From Collinsella sp. (GTDB lineage: Bacteria > Actinomycetota > Coriobacteriia > Coriobacteriales > Coriobacteriaceae): DNA of 64,000 bases. Position numbers and translations under genes: made by a program. The notes beneath the pieces were generated by a model. That model was not told the origin of the DNA. It searched no databases and saw nothing but the letters and a program-made list of their open reading frames with translations. The stretch's first letter is position 1. Every line of letters begins with the position of its first letter. This document shows positions 52,626 to 61,727 of this stretch, piece after piece. The stretch covers positions 1-64,000 of the forward strand of contig DXML01000001.1 in NCBI GenBank assembly GCA_019414205.1, written 5' to 3'.

Positions 52626-53351
52626 TTAAACAGGCTTCTTGTTGAGAATCACGCCGTTGGTGGTGTAGCCCATGCGGTCAAGTGCCTCGAGTGCAGCGGC
52701 TCCCTCGGCTTCCTTCTTTGAGGAGCCGGAGCCGCGACCCTGGCGAATACCATCGATCAACACCACGGCGGTAAAGGTGGGCGCATGCGCCGGGCCCTCG
52801 GAGCCAACGAGCTTATACGCCGGGGGTTCGTGACCGTCGGCTTGCACGCACTCCTGCAAATACGACTTGGGGTTCGCAGGGTGCTCGGCACGCTCGGATG
52901 CCAAATGTGGCTTAAGCGTACGGTGGATAAACTCCGCCGCGGCATCCCAGCCGGCGTCCAGATACAGCGCGCCCACGAGCGACTCGTAGACGTTCTCGAG
53001 CGCCGAGTGCAGGCCGCGCGCGCCGGTACCGGTCTCGGAGGCACCAAAGATGATGATGTCATCGATACCCAGCTCGTGCGACACCTCGGACAGCGTGGCG
53101 CCCGAGACAAGGGACACCTTCAGGCGCGTGAGCTTGCCCTCGTCAAACTCCGGATAGGACACAAACAGGGAGCGTGCGACCACGGCGCCCAAAATGGAAT
53201 CGCCCAAGAACTCAAGGCGCTCGTAGCTTGCCGAGACTGGCTGGCCTTCGACGGCCGAAGGATGCGTAAGGGCCGCGCGCAGCAGCACCTTGTCATTGAA
53301 CTCGTGGCCCAGAATCTCCTGGGCGCGCGTAAGTCGTTCGGATAAAGCCAA
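52626..53351 (-). CDS. rnc: ribonuclease III
   Basis: A 241-residue double-stranded RNA endonuclease of rRNA and mRNA processing. The catalytic domain has YERLEFLGDSILGAVVA, with Glu and Asp of the metal site, and LHSALENVYESLVGALYLDAGWD with the second pair. The dsRNA-binding domain starts near residue 160 (SYLQECVQADG) and ends with GSGSSKKEAEGAAALEALDRMG. It lies 3 bases after acpP and 10 before smc. Confidence 0.96.
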   Translation of the reverse strand: MALSERLTRAQEILGHEFNDKVLLRAALTHPSAVEGQPVSASYERLEFLGDSILGAVVARSLFVSYPEFDEGKLTRLKVSLVSGATLSEVSHELGIDDIIIFGASETGTGARGLHSALENVYESLVGALYLDAGWDAAAEFIHRTLKPHLASERAEHPANPKSYLQECVQADGHEPPAYKLVGSEGPAHAPTFTAVVLIDGIRQGRGSGSSKKEAEGAAALEALDRMGYTTNGVILNKKPV

Positions 53352-53354
53352 GAC

Positions 53355-53597
53355 CTAAGCCTCCCTGGCGTTTTCGATCGCGTCGACGGCGTCGGCGACA
53401 GAGTTGAGCGAGAGCAGGGTCTCGTCATCGATCTCGAGATTGAACTCGTCCTCGATAGCCGTAACCAGCTGCAGGCGCTCGAGCGAGTTGGCATCGAGGT
53501 CGTCAAAGGTGGTCTCATCGCTAATTTCGGCAACATCGACGCCCAGAACGTCAGCAGCGACCTCGGCGATCTTGTCGAAGATTTCGGAGCGGTCCAT
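53355..53597 (-). CDS. acpP: acyl carrier protein
   Basis: An 80-residue acidic carrier protein of fatty-acid synthesis. The phosphopantetheine attachment Ser is in DLDANSLERLQLV; the residue before it is Asn where most ACPs have Asp (DSL). The helical flanks (IAEVAADVLGVD; VTAIEDEFNLEIDDE) are standard. AGAGGAAGCGCT precedes the ATG at 53597; a longer frame to 53834 runs into plsX. It follows plsX and precedes rnc. Confidence 0.93.
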   Translation of the reverse strand: MDRSEIFDKIAEVAADVLGVDVAEISDETTFDDLDANSLERLQLVTAIEDEFNLEIDDETLLSLNSVADAVDAIENAREA

Positions 53598-53633
53598 AGC
53601 GCTTCCTCTCATAGTGCATGAATACCAAAAGAA

Positions 53634-53655
53634 TGGTACCGCCCGGGCGGTACCA
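53634..53655. promoter_or_regulatory. 22-bp perfect palindrome between plsX and acpP
   Basis: The sequence from TGGTACCGCC to GGCGGTACCA is its own reverse complement over 22 bp. It lies 37 bases upstream of the acpP start. A TAGAAT-like -10 on the minus strand is about 20-30 bases further upstream, so the palindrome would overlap the early transcribed region. It may be an operator for fatty-acid gene control or an RNA hairpin. Confidence 0.55.
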
Positions 53656-53721
53656 AGACACGGTTCTGATTCTACCCCACGAAGCAGGCCGCGAGGCACA
53701 TAACAGCGCTCTAACTCGCTC

Positions 53722-54741
53722 TTACAAAACGATGCCGTCCATAGAGTTGGCGACGTTCTCGACCAGCCCGGCGCGCACGGCTTCAGCCGCCGCGAGCGTA
53801 CCGTTTTTGACGGCCTCGACCGAGGTGGTGCCATGGCCGATTAGGACCACGCCACGCAGGCCCAAAAGAATCGCGCCGCCCTTGGCATCACCAGAGAGCT
53901 TGGCCTTAATCTCGCGCATCTGCTTTTTGATGAGCAGCGCGGCGATCTTGGTGCCGAGCGAGGCCATAAAGGCGCCCTTGAGCTCCTGCAGCAAAAACTT
54001 GGCAGCGCCCTCGGTGGCCTTGAGAGCGATATTGCCCGACATGCCGTCGGCAACAACGACATCGAAATTGCCCGAGGTGAGGTCGGTGCCTTCGCAGTTG
54101 CCCACAAAGCCGGGAACGGCGGCTTTCATGGCCGGGAAGCAGGCCTTGGTAAAGTTGGAACCCTTCTCGTCCTCGGTGCCGTTAGCAAGCAGGCCCACGC
54201 GGGGATGCTCGATGCCCAGGACAACGCGGGCATAGGCGCTACCCATCTGGGCAAAACGCACCATGTCGTCGACCTCGACATCGGGGTTGGCGCCCATATC
54301 GCACAGCACCGTCAGACCGCCGGCGCGATTGGGCAGCGCATTGGTCAGACAGGGGCGCACCGGCTGCTTCTTGCCTTCGGCCATATATCTAAACGGTGTG
54401 ACGTAGGCGGTCGCGGCAGCGGTCATGGCGCCGGTGGAGCCGGCGGAGAAAAACGCGTCCGCGTTGCCCTTTTTGATGGCGCGGCAGGCAAGCACGATCG
54501 AGGACTTGCGCTTGGTCATCACGGCGCGAATGGGATCGTCATCCATGGCGATAATGTCAGGGGCTTCCAGAGCCTCCACACGTGCATGGGCCGCGGCAAA
54601 GGGATTGACGATTTCAGCGGGGCCAGCTGCCAAGACCTCGATATCGGGATCGGCGGCAAGTGCAGCCTCGATACCATCGAGAACAACCTGAGGTTTCTCG
54701 TCTCCGCCCACAACGTCTACACAAACGCGAACGTTACTCAT
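53722..54741 (-). CDS. plsX: phosphate acyltransferase PlsX
   Basis: A 339-residue peripheral membrane enzyme making acyl-phosphate from acyl-ACP for phospholipid synthesis. The sequence VRVCVDVVGGDEKPQVVLDGIEAAL opens it, where the usual family form is DxMGGD. It continues with AFFSAGSTGAMTAAA, VLCDMGANPDVE, GLLANGTEDEKGS, and FVVADGMSGNIALKATEGAA read as VVADG. Start at 54741 follows AAGGAGTATGTAT. It lies between rpmF and acpP, the usual lipid gene order. Confidence 0.95.
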   Translation of the reverse strand: MSNVRVCVDVVGGDEKPQVVLDGIEAALAADPDIEVLAAGPAEIVNPFAAAHARVEALEAPDIIAMDDDPIRAVMTKRKSSIVLACRAIKKGNADAFFSAGSTGAMTAAATAYVTPFRYMAEGKKQPVRPCLTNALPNRAGGLTVLCDMGANPDVEVDDMVRFAQMGSAYARVVLGIEHPRVGLLANGTEDEKGSNFTKACFPAMKAAVPGFVGNCEGTDLTSGNFDVVVADGMSGNIALKATEGAAKFLLQELKGAFMASLGTKIAALLIKKQMREIKAKLSGDAKGGAILLGLRGVVLIGHGTTSVEAVKNGTLAAAEAVRAGLVENVANSMDGIVL

Positions 54742-54761
54742 ATACATACTCCTTATACAAA

Positions 54762-54788
54762 AATGGCCGACTCATTGAGCCGGCCATT
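54762..54788 (-). terminator. terminator or attenuator between rpmF and plsX
   Basis: AATGGCCG (54762-54769) and CGGCCATT (54781-54788) form a perfect 8-bp stem; on the minus strand it is followed by TTTTGT, just ahead of the plsX ribosome site. Confidence 0.75.
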
Positions 54789-54828
54789 GTGGTTCCATTT
54801 GGAACGGCATCGCATCCAGAGTATACCG

Positions 54829-55008
54829 TTACTCGGTAACGATAACCTCGCGGTCCTTGTAGAAACCGCAGCTGGGGCACACGTGGTGCGGAAGCTTGAC
54901 AGCGCCGCAACGGGGGCACGTGGACTGAGCCGCAGCCGAGATCTTCATGTTGGCGGAACGACGGGTGTGAGTGCGGATACGACCCTGCTTTTGTTTAGGT
55001 ACGGGCAT
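54829..55008 (-). CDS. rpmF: 50S ribosomal protein L32
   Basis: A 59-residue ribosomal protein: MPVPKQKQGRIRTHTRRS at the N terminus, then the zinc ribbon CPRCG and CPSCG with spacing typical of the four-Cys form of L32, ending KDREVIVTE. AAGGTCAC precedes the ATG at 55008. It follows the DUF177 gene, a highly conserved pair. Confidence 0.95.
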   Translation of the reverse strand: MPVPKQKQGRIRTHTRRSANMKISAAAQSTCPRCGAVKLPHHVCPSCGFYKDREVIVTE

Positions 55009-55072
55009 AGTGACCTTCCTTATGAACTATCCAGTGTGGCGATTACGCGCAAGTAGCGATACTACCACAGTT

Positions 55073-55627
55073 TTACTCATCGAGCTTGAGATTCTTCAAT
55101 GCTGCAAATGGATTTTCCGTGGCAGCGGCCCATTCTGCCTCTGCCTGGGCGGCGCAATCGCATTGCTCGACGTTGAGATTGCAACCGCAAGTGGGACACA
55201 GACCGCGGCAATCGGGCTTGCAGAGCACCACAAACGGCGTGTCCATAACGACCGCGTCATTGATGGGCTCACCCAGATCGACGATGCGGTCCTCACCCAG
55301 GAGCTCGTAGCCGTCCTCGTAGGCCTCGGGATCCTCAGGCTCCTCAAAGAGGTAGAACTCCTCGATCTCGCCGGCGATATCAAACGAGGCAGGCTCCAAG
55401 CAACGGTCGCACTCGCCGGTGGCGTGCGCGCGGACCATGCCCGTGAGCAAGACACCGGTACCGGCATTGGTAAAGACAACGTCGTAGTCGATGCCGCCCT
55501 GTAGCTGGTACTCCTTCTCGCCCACCATGTAGGTGGCGACGTCGACCTTACCGGTCAGCGGATACGAATCACCAGGAAACTCGAGCTGCTCGGAAAGATC
55601 GACGGTAACGCTCGGGAACTCAGCCAT
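55073..55627 (-). CDS. YceD/DUF177 family protein
   Basis: A 184-residue protein with the DUF177 layout: a beta-rich N-terminal half ending GECDRCLEP, an acidic middle (FEEPEDPEAYEDGYELL) and the C-terminal Cys-rich CKPDCRGLCPTCGCNLN. It is linked to 23S rRNA or ribosome maturation in plants and bacteria and is nearly always next to rpmF, as here. Its ATG overlaps the upstream gene's stop as TAATG. Confidence 0.92.
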   Translation of the reverse strand: MAEFPSVTVDLSEQLEFPGDSYPLTGKVDVATYMVGEKEYQLQGGIDYDVVFTNAGTGVLLTGMVRAHATGECDRCLEPASFDIAGEIEEFYLFEEPEDPEAYEDGYELLGEDRIVDLGEPINDAVVMDTPFVVLCKPDCRGLCPTCGCNLNVEQCDCAAQAEAEWAAATENPFAALKNLKLDE

Positions 55628-56124
55628 TACCACTGACCATTCTGTTGGGCGGCACCCTCGTTGAGCTGCTGACGGCAACGGGTAACGGTGCCGGTCAGGC
55701 TCTTGAGGTTCTCCTCCAGGTGCGTAAAGACCTGCTCTGCGTAGTCCTCGGCAGCATAACGCGTCTCGCGCTCGTACTGCTGGGCACGATCGCGGATGTC
55801 GTCGGCCTGCTGCTGTGCCAAGCGGACGATCTCCTGCTCACCGGCAATGGTGAGGGCCTGCTGCTGAGCGTCGGCGATGATGGAATCGGCCTGAGCGGCG
55901 GCGGAAGCCATAAGCTCCTCGCGCTCCTTAAGGATACGGCGGGACTTCTGCCACTCCTCGGGATAGCTCATGCGGATCTCGTCGAGGATGTTGAAGAACA
56001 CGTCGGCGTCGATGACCTTGAACTGAGCGTTCTTGCCGAAAGGCGGCTTGGCTTCCTCGATCAGCCCTTCGAGCTCATCGACCAAGCTGACGATCCTATC
56101 GCCAGGAAAATTCTCGCCCGGCAT
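55627..56124 (-). CDS. DivIVA-like coiled-coil protein
   Basis: A 165-residue, mostly helical protein with IVSLVDELEGLIEEAKPPFGKNAQFKVIDADVFFNILDEIR at the start. A Gln/Ala-rich coiled coil follows (ADSIIADAQQQA, RLAQQQADDIRDRAQQYE). It resembles DivIVA/Wag31- or ATP-synthase-b-like proteins of actinobacteria and may act in cell-pole or septum organisation; the function is inferred only. AAAGGAG precedes the ATG at 56124. It is cotranscribed with coaD and DUF177. Confidence 0.7.
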   Translation of the reverse strand: MPGENFPGDRIVSLVDELEGLIEEAKPPFGKNAQFKVIDADVFFNILDEIRMSYPEEWQKSRRILKEREELMASAAAQADSIIADAQQQALTIAGEQEIVRLAQQQADDIRDRAQQYERETRYAAEDYAEQVFTHLEENLKSLTGTVTRCRQQLNEGAAQQNGQW

Positions 56125-56192
56125 CCGGTCTCCTTTCATAGGTAACATATCATCGTGCTAGTTTACCACATGCCACCAGGCAATAAAAAACG

Positions 56193-56690
56193 TCACGAAA
56201 AGCGATGTCTGAGCGCTTCGACCACGTTGGGCGGGACAAACGTCGATACATCGCTGCCGAGCGAGGCGATCTGGCGAACGACCGAGCTCGAGATATAGCC
56301 GTACTGCGGCGCACTCATGACAAAGATGGACTCCAGCTCGTTATCCAAGCGATAGTTGAGGTCTGCCTGCTGCAGCTCGTACTCAAAGTCGGTCATGGCG
56401 CGCAGGCCCTTGACAACGGCCCCCGCCCCCTGCTCGCGAGCGAAGTCGACCAAGAGGCCGGTAAAGGGCAGGACCTCGACGCCGTCGATATCACCGAGCG
56501 CCTCGCGAGCCAGCGCCACGCGCTCATCGAGCATAAACGTGGTGCCCACGCCGTTTTTACCCTGCGACTCGGCAACAGCGACGATCACGCTGGGAAAGAT
56601 GCGACGGGCGCGGCGGATCACATCGATATGGCCAAACGTGATGGGATCGAAGGTGCCCGGGACGATCACGCGGTTGATGGTGTCATTCAT
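56193..56690 (-). CDS. coaD: phosphopantetheine adenylyltransferase
   Basis: A 165-residue enzyme of coenzyme A synthesis that joins ATP and 4'-phosphopantetheine to dephospho-CoA. It has the nucleotidyltransferase signature VPGTFDPITFGHIDVIRRA, with the TxGH motif here as TFGH, then VVKGLRAMTDFEYELQQADLN and YGYISSSVVRQIASLGSDV. It overlaps the rsmD stop by a few bases; rsmD-coaD is a standard pair. Confidence 0.96.
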   Translation of the reverse strand: MNDTINRVIVPGTFDPITFGHIDVIRRARRIFPSVIVAVAESQGKNGVGTTFMLDERVALAREALGDIDGVEVLPFTGLLVDFAREQGAGAVVKGLRAMTDFEYELQQADLNYRLDNELESIFVMSAPQYGYISSSVVRQIASLGSDVSTFVPPNVVEALRHRFS

Positions 56691-57339
56691 GGGCGTTCTC
56701 CTGAACCGTCATGGCATCGTTGTTGTGAGCATCGGTGCCGGTGCAATCTTCCTCACCATCGTCATCGCCGACCCAACGAAGCAGGTCGACCGAGGTAATG
56801 CCGTAGCGCTTCTCGCGCACGATCTCAAAGCCTGCCGGATGCGCGCCCGCATCGGCGGCGGCATGCTCAAACAGGGCATAAGCGCCAGGTGCAAGCAGAC
56901 CCTGCTGAGCCAGGTTCTGCAGCAGTATCTCGACCGGCTCGGCACCAAAAGCATAGGGCGGGTCGAGCAGGACCAGATCAAAGGGGCCGCCCGGCACACG
57001 ACCGCGCGAGGCGCTCGCCAGCATGTCGCCCGTTACCACGCGCCAACGCGCACGGTCACGGCAGAGCGACTCGATATTCTTGGTAATGAGCCGCGCGGCA
57101 TTCCGATCGATCTCGAACGTCGTGAGCGAGCGGGCACCACGTGAGAGCATCTCTAACCCTAAGGCGCCGGAGCCGCCAAAGGCGTCCAGCACGCGGACCT
57201 CGTCCAGATCGAAGTCAAATGCCGACATGACCATAGATGCGCATGCCTCGCGCACACGATCGGTCGTGGGGCGGGTGACATCGCGACCACGGGGCTCCTC
57301 GATCTTACGACCGCGCCATTCGCCGCCGATGATTCTCAT
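56683..57339 (-). CDS. rsmD: 16S rRNA guanine-N2 methyltransferase RsmD
   Basis: A 218-residue methyltransferase modifying G966 of 16S rRNA. MRIIGGEWRGRKI and RPTTDRVREACASM are family signatures. The SAM motif is LDAFGGSGALGLEMLSRGA and the catalytic motif LVLLDPPYAFG. The acidic tail after about 190 is longer than usual. Its start overlaps the recG stop by 4 bp (ATGA). Confidence 0.95.
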   Translation of the reverse strand: MRIIGGEWRGRKIEEPRGRDVTRPTTDRVREACASMVMSAFDFDLDEVRVLDAFGGSGALGLEMLSRGARSLTTFEIDRNAARLITKNIESLCRDRARWRVVTGDMLASASRGRVPGGPFDLVLLDPPYAFGAEPVEILLQNLAQQGLLAPGAYALFEHAAADAGAHPAGFEIVREKRYGITSVDLLRWVGDDDGEEDCTGTDAHNNDAMTVQENAHE

Positions 57340-59513
57340 CCTCCGCTGACCTCCTTAAAAATGTGTCGATATCGCATGGCGACCGCATCGCGCAGGGGGC
57401 GCGTCGCCACGGAGTCAAGGTTGCAAGCATACCGCAAGAGCTTGACCGCGTCCAAATGGGCCCACTCGATCAGCTCCTCGTCGGCATCCAGGTCGACAAA
57501 GCGCAGAGTCACACCGCCATGCTGGCGGTACCCCAGGATTTCGCCCTCGTGGCGCAGACGAAGGTCCATCTGGGCGAGCGTAAAGCCGTCCGAGGTCTTT
57601 TCGAGCGACTGGAGACGGTCTTGCGCCGCCGAAGCGCCGCCGTTGCCCTTGGAGTGCGTCATGACCAGGCAGGTGCCCGACACGCTGCCGCGGCCCACGC
57701 GGCCGCGCAGCTGGTGCAGGGCCGCCAAGCCAAAGCGCTCACCGTTCTCGATGACCATGACGGTGGCGTTGGGCACGTCGACGCCCACCTCGACCACCGT
57801 AGTCGAGACGAGCACGTCGATCTCGCCGCGCTTGAAGGCATCGATAACCTGGTCCTTCTCCCCCGCTGGCATGCGGCCGTGAAGGCGCTCGATGGCAAGA
57901 CCCGGCAACGCCAGGCGCAGTCGGTCGAGCTCGGTCGCCGTATCGTGCAGCGGCACGGGGACCGTCACGCGGCCCTCGTCGTCGCGGGCGATGCCGGGCA
58001 CGTCCTCCAGATCATCGGCCGAGTCACTCGGCTCCACGAGCGGGCAAATCACGTAGGCCTGCTGACCCTTTTCATGCGCCTCGCGGATGGCGCCATAGGC
58101 AAGGTCGCGGCTCGACTCGGTAAGCACGCGTGTCGTCACGCCAGCGCCAGGGACGGGCCGATGGCGGATGATGCTCGTGTCCAGATCGCCGTAGACCGAA
58201 AGCGCCAGCGTACGTGGGATGGGCGTTGCCGTCATAACGAGCAGATCGGCACCAGGGCCCTTCGCACGCAGGGCGTTGCGTTGGCCGACGCCAAACCGGT
58301 GCTGCTCATCGATGACCACGAGCGACAGATGCTTGAACGCCACGTTATCCGAAAGCACCGCGTGGGTGCCAAAGAGGACATCGAGCTCGCCCGATTCCAG
58401 CTGGGCATGGATCCGCTCGCGCTCGGCCGCTGGCGTGGCGCCCGTCAGGAGCGCCCAGGTCATGCCAGCCTGCGAGAGCAAGGGGCCGGTCTTATCGGCA
58501 TATTGACGCGCCAGCACGCCCGTGGGCGCCATAACGCAGGCCTGCGTGCCGCTATCGGTAGCCACAGCCAGCGCGCAGGCGGCAACGGCGGTCTTACCGG
58601 TACCGACATCGCCCAGCAGCAGGCGGTTCATCACGCGCCCGCCATCGCACATATCGCGCAGGATATCTTGGAACGCGGCCTCCTGCTCGTCGCTCAGCGA
58701 AAATGGCAGGGCTTGCTTGAGCGCGGCCAGGTGCTCGCCCGCGGCGTGGGCGTAGGGCACCACATCGACCAGGCAGCCGTCGTTGCGCAGGCGCAGCGCC
58801 AGCTGCAGGTAAAGGCACTCCTCGTAGGCAAGCCGTGCGCGCGCGATATCGCGCTCAGCCATGCTCGAGGGAAAGTGAATTGATCGAAGCGCACGAGCAT
58901 TGCTCATCAGGCGACGTTTAACGCGCAAGCGTGCGGGAATCGGGTCGAAGGGATTGCCGACGACCTCGAGCGCGCCACTTACGATGCGGCGCATCCATGC
59001 CTGGCTCACGCCGTCACTCACATAATGGACCGGCAAAATGGTGCCCGCAGCACGCCCGTCATCGAGCTTTTCAAAGTGCGGCGAGGCCATCTGCTTAAAA
59101 CCGTAGGCAAACTCGACCTTGCCCATCACGGCCAGGCGGTCGCCCTGCTTAAGCTGCTGGGCAATCCAAGGCTGACGGAAAAAGGCGACCTGCAGCACGC
59201 CCGTCTCGTCAACGAGTGAGACCTCGGTCACCTGCATGCGCGGACGCGGCTTCTTTTGAACGATACGGTCGACCGTGGCGATGATGGTGCACACGGTACC
59301 GATGGGCGCCATCTCGATGGACCAGGAGCGCGTAAAGTCCAGGTATCGATGAGGGATATGCAGAAGGAGGTCCCCCACCGTCCGAATTCCCAGACGGCGA
59401 AGGGCCTCCTCACGTTTACCCGAAACATATTTGAGTCGCGCGATATCCTCGTCGAGCGCATTGCTCTGGGCAAAGCGATCCGAGACGCGCGGCACGGAGC
59501 AGAGCTCAGACAT
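57336..59513 (-). CDS. recG: ATP-dependent DNA helicase RecG
   Basis: A 725-residue fork-reversal helicase. The N-terminal wedge/OB domain covers residues 50-160 (LLLHIPHRYLDFT). The helicase core has motif I LLGDVGTGKTAVA, motif II VIDEQHRFGVGQR, motif III MTATPIPRTLAL and motif VI QLRGRVGRG. The C terminus (DLRLRHEGEILGYRQHGG) is typical. The ribosome site upstream is weak. It lies 10 bases after fakA and overlaps rsmD by 4. Confidence 0.96.
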   Translation of the reverse strand: MSELCSVPRVSDRFAQSNALDEDIARLKYVSGKREEALRRLGIRTVGDLLLHIPHRYLDFTRSWSIEMAPIGTVCTIIATVDRIVQKKPRPRMQVTEVSLVDETGVLQVAFFRQPWIAQQLKQGDRLAVMGKVEFAYGFKQMASPHFEKLDDGRAAGTILPVHYVSDGVSQAWMRRIVSGALEVVGNPFDPIPARLRVKRRLMSNARALRSIHFPSSMAERDIARARLAYEECLYLQLALRLRNDGCLVDVVPYAHAAGEHLAALKQALPFSLSDEQEAAFQDILRDMCDGGRVMNRLLLGDVGTGKTAVAACALAVATDSGTQACVMAPTGVLARQYADKTGPLLSQAGMTWALLTGATPAAERERIHAQLESGELDVLFGTHAVLSDNVAFKHLSLVVIDEQHRFGVGQRNALRAKGPGADLLVMTATPIPRTLALSVYGDLDTSIIRHRPVPGAGVTTRVLTESSRDLAYGAIREAHEKGQQAYVICPLVEPSDSADDLEDVPGIARDDEGRVTVPVPLHDTATELDRLRLALPGLAIERLHGRMPAGEKDQVIDAFKRGEIDVLVSTTVVEVGVDVPNATVMVIENGERFGLAALHQLRGRVGRGSVSGTCLVMTHSKGNGGASAAQDRLQSLEKTSDGFTLAQMDLRLRHEGEILGYRQHGGVTLRFVDLDADEELIEWAHLDAVKLLRYACNLDSVATRPLRDAVAMRYRHIFKEVSGG

Positions 59514-59523
59514 GGGCAGATGC

Positions 59524-61185
59524 CTACTCGATCGAGAAGATCACGGGATAGAGCGGCTGCTCGCCACGATGGGCGTCGATCTCCAGGTCGGGCTGAGCCT
59601 CCTCGATAGCGTCGACGATCTCCTGGAAGGCTTCATCGGACAGCTCCTCGCCGGCCAGAATCGTCAGCGCGTCGCCCTCCTCTTCCTCCTGCATACGGTT
59701 GATACAATCGAGCGTGACCTGTTTCACATCGGAGCCGACCACATCGATGGAACCGGCAATGATACCCATGACGTCACCGGAGTGAATCGGGGAGCCGTCC
59801 GAGGCGCTGGAGTCGCGCACGGCGCGGGTGACCTCGCCATCGCGGACCTCGCTGATGGCGTCGACCATAGCGGCGACGGCGTCCTCGAGATCGGAATCGG
59901 GCAGGACCGCGAACAGCGCGGAGAAGGCCTGCGGAACGGTCTTGGTGGGAACGACGGCGACCTTCTTGTCGGTGCAGGCAGAGGCGGCGGCCTCTGCAGC
60001 CATGCGGATGTTACCGTTGTTGGGCAGGATGATAACCGAGGTCGCGTTGACCTGGTCGACGGCGCCCAGCAGGTCTGCAGTCGAGGGGTTCATGGTCTGA
60101 CCACCCGACACGATCACGTCGACGCCGAGGGACTTGAGGATGTCGGCCTCGCCCGAACCGGCGGCAACGGCGACAAAGCCCAGCGCCTTGGCGGGCTCGG
60201 CAGCCTTCTCCTGGTCCTCATGAATCTTGGCGGTACGGTCGTGGGCCTCCATCTCCATGTTGTGGATAAAGACCTCGTAGATCTGACCGAGCTGCAGCAT
60301 GTGCTCGAGCACCAGGTTGGGGGTGTTGGAGTGCACGTGGATCTTGTAGTCGGGGTAGGCGCCCACGAGCAACTCACAGTCACCCATGGAGCCCAGGAAC
60401 TTGAGGCACTCGTCCTCGTCAAAAGGAGCGTCGGCTTTAAAGAGGAACTCGTTGCAGTAGCGGAACTCCGAGCCCTCCCAGTCGTCGTTGGCCTCGATCT
60501 CAACACGACCAAGGGCCGCGTCGCGGGCAGAGCCAGCGGAATCAAACGTGGCAGAGAAATCCTCGACAACGGTGCTGCGGCCAAGCGCAGCGGCAACAAA
60601 GTTCTCAAGGAAAATAGCAAAGCCGAAGGCGCCGGAGTCGACCACGCCGTTCTCCTTCAGAACGGGCAGCAGGTCGGGCGTGCGGGCGACGGACTGGTAG
60701 GCCTCGACGACGATAGCGTCGAGCGCATCCTCGGCCGAGAACTTCTTCTTTTCGCACTCGTCGGCCTTGGTCGAGACATCGCGCAGCACCGTGAGGATCG
60801 TGCCCTCGATGGGCTTACGGACGGCCTGGAAGGCGACCTTGACGGCTCGGCGGAACGCATAGGCAATGTTGGCGGACGTAATGGGCTCGTCGGCAGAGAC
60901 AAGACCCTCGGCCACGCCGCGCAGGATCTGCGAAGTGATGACGCCGGAGTTGCCGCGGGCGCCCATCAGGGAGCCGTGGGTGATGGCGCCGGCAATGGCC
61001 TCCATGTCGGCATCGGCGGGAAGGGCAGAAAGCTCCTTGGTCACCGAGGCGAGCGTGAGCGACATGTTGGTGCCGGTGTCGCCGTCGGGCACGGGAAAGA
61101 CGTTGAGCTTGTTGATCTCCTCGGCCTTGTCGGAAACGGCAGCCGCAGCGATCGGAAAACAGGTGCGAATGGTCTTTGCAATCAT
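59524..61185 (-). CDS. DAK2-domain fatty acid kinase-like protein (FakA/YloV)
   Basis: A 553-residue protein. The N-terminal DAK2 nucleotide-binding domain shows LNVFPVPDGDTGTNMSLTL, GSLMGARGNSGVITSQIL and GTILTVLRD. A middle and C-terminal FakA/YloV region contains HVHSNTPNLVLEHMLQLG, VIVSGGQTMNPSTADL, LPNNGNIRMAAEAAA, and ends near YPVIFSIE. By homology it phosphorylates FakB-bound fatty acids for lipid synthesis or signalling. No fakB is in the window. It follows an Asp23 protein, a conserved pairing. Confidence 0.9.
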   Translation of the reverse strand: MIAKTIRTCFPIAAAAVSDKAEEINKLNVFPVPDGDTGTNMSLTLASVTKELSALPADADMEAIAGAITHGSLMGARGNSGVITSQILRGVAEGLVSADEPITSANIAYAFRRAVKVAFQAVRKPIEGTILTVLRDVSTKADECEKKKFSAEDALDAIVVEAYQSVARTPDLLPVLKENGVVDSGAFGFAIFLENFVAAALGRSTVVEDFSATFDSAGSARDAALGRVEIEANDDWEGSEFRYCNEFLFKADAPFDEDECLKFLGSMGDCELLVGAYPDYKIHVHSNTPNLVLEHMLQLGQIYEVFIHNMEMEAHDRTAKIHEDQEKAAEPAKALGFVAVAAGSGEADILKSLGVDVIVSGGQTMNPSTADLLGAVDQVNATSVIILPNNGNIRMAAEAAASACTDKKVAVVPTKTVPQAFSALFAVLPDSDLEDAVAAMVDAISEVRDGEVTRAVRDSSASDGSPIHSGDVMGIIAGSIDVVGSDVKQVTLDCINRMQEEEEGDALTILAGEELSDEAFQEIVDAIEEAQPDLEIDAHRGEQPLYPVIFSIE

Positions 61186-61212
61186 GGGTATTTGAATCTC
61201 CGTTTTCGGATG

Positions 61213-61569
61213 CTAGTTCAGACGGCTCTTGAGCGCGTCGATATGGATGCCGATCTTAAGGCTGGCGGGATCGATCTGGGCGATCTCCTGCAGGGTGAAG
61301 GCAACGGAGCTCGAAAGATTGTGGCAGACGGATTTCATGTTGACGCCGTTCTCGAGCACGACGTGAAGATCGACCGTAAGGCCGTTCTCGTCGGCGGAGA
61401 CAAGCACGCCCTTGCGGAGGCGCTGACCTGCAAGCAGGCGCACGCTCTCGGCGCCTTGGAGCTGCTCAGCCATACCGACGACGCCATAGCACGTCATCGC
61501 GGCATAACCGGCAATATCGGCAATAACGTCGTTCGAGACGCTCAGGCTGCCGTTAATGGTCTCAGACAC
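61213..61569 (-). CDS. Asp23/Gls24 family protein (paralogue 2)
   Basis: A 118-residue Asp23/Gls24 domain protein: SLSVSNDVIADIAGYAAMTCYGVVGM, GLTVDLHVVLENGVNMKSVCHNLSSSVAFTLQEIAQ. The start is a GTG at 61569, with AAGGAGATTCTT directly upstream; an ATG frame from 61602 would read through that site. It is the first gene of asp23-fakA-recG-rsmD. Its link to FakA in Gram-positives points to a membrane-lipid or envelope role. Confidence 0.9.
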   Translation of the reverse strand: MSETINGSLSVSNDVIADIAGYAAMTCYGVVGMAEQLQGAESVRLLAGQRLRKGVLVSADENGLTVDLHVVLENGVNMKSVCHNLSSSVAFTLQEIAQIDPASLKIGIHIDALKSRLN

Positions 61570-61727
61570 AAGAATCTCCTTATCTGGTGCTCGCGGCACC
61601 ATGTCGTGGGAGCAATCATTGCAATATTCTACAACGACCGCGCCATGTTGAGGTGGTGGGTCGCGGGATTACATCCTCGACACGAAATGTTGATATGGCA
61701 ACGTTCGAGTCAAGTGGTCGCGGCATG

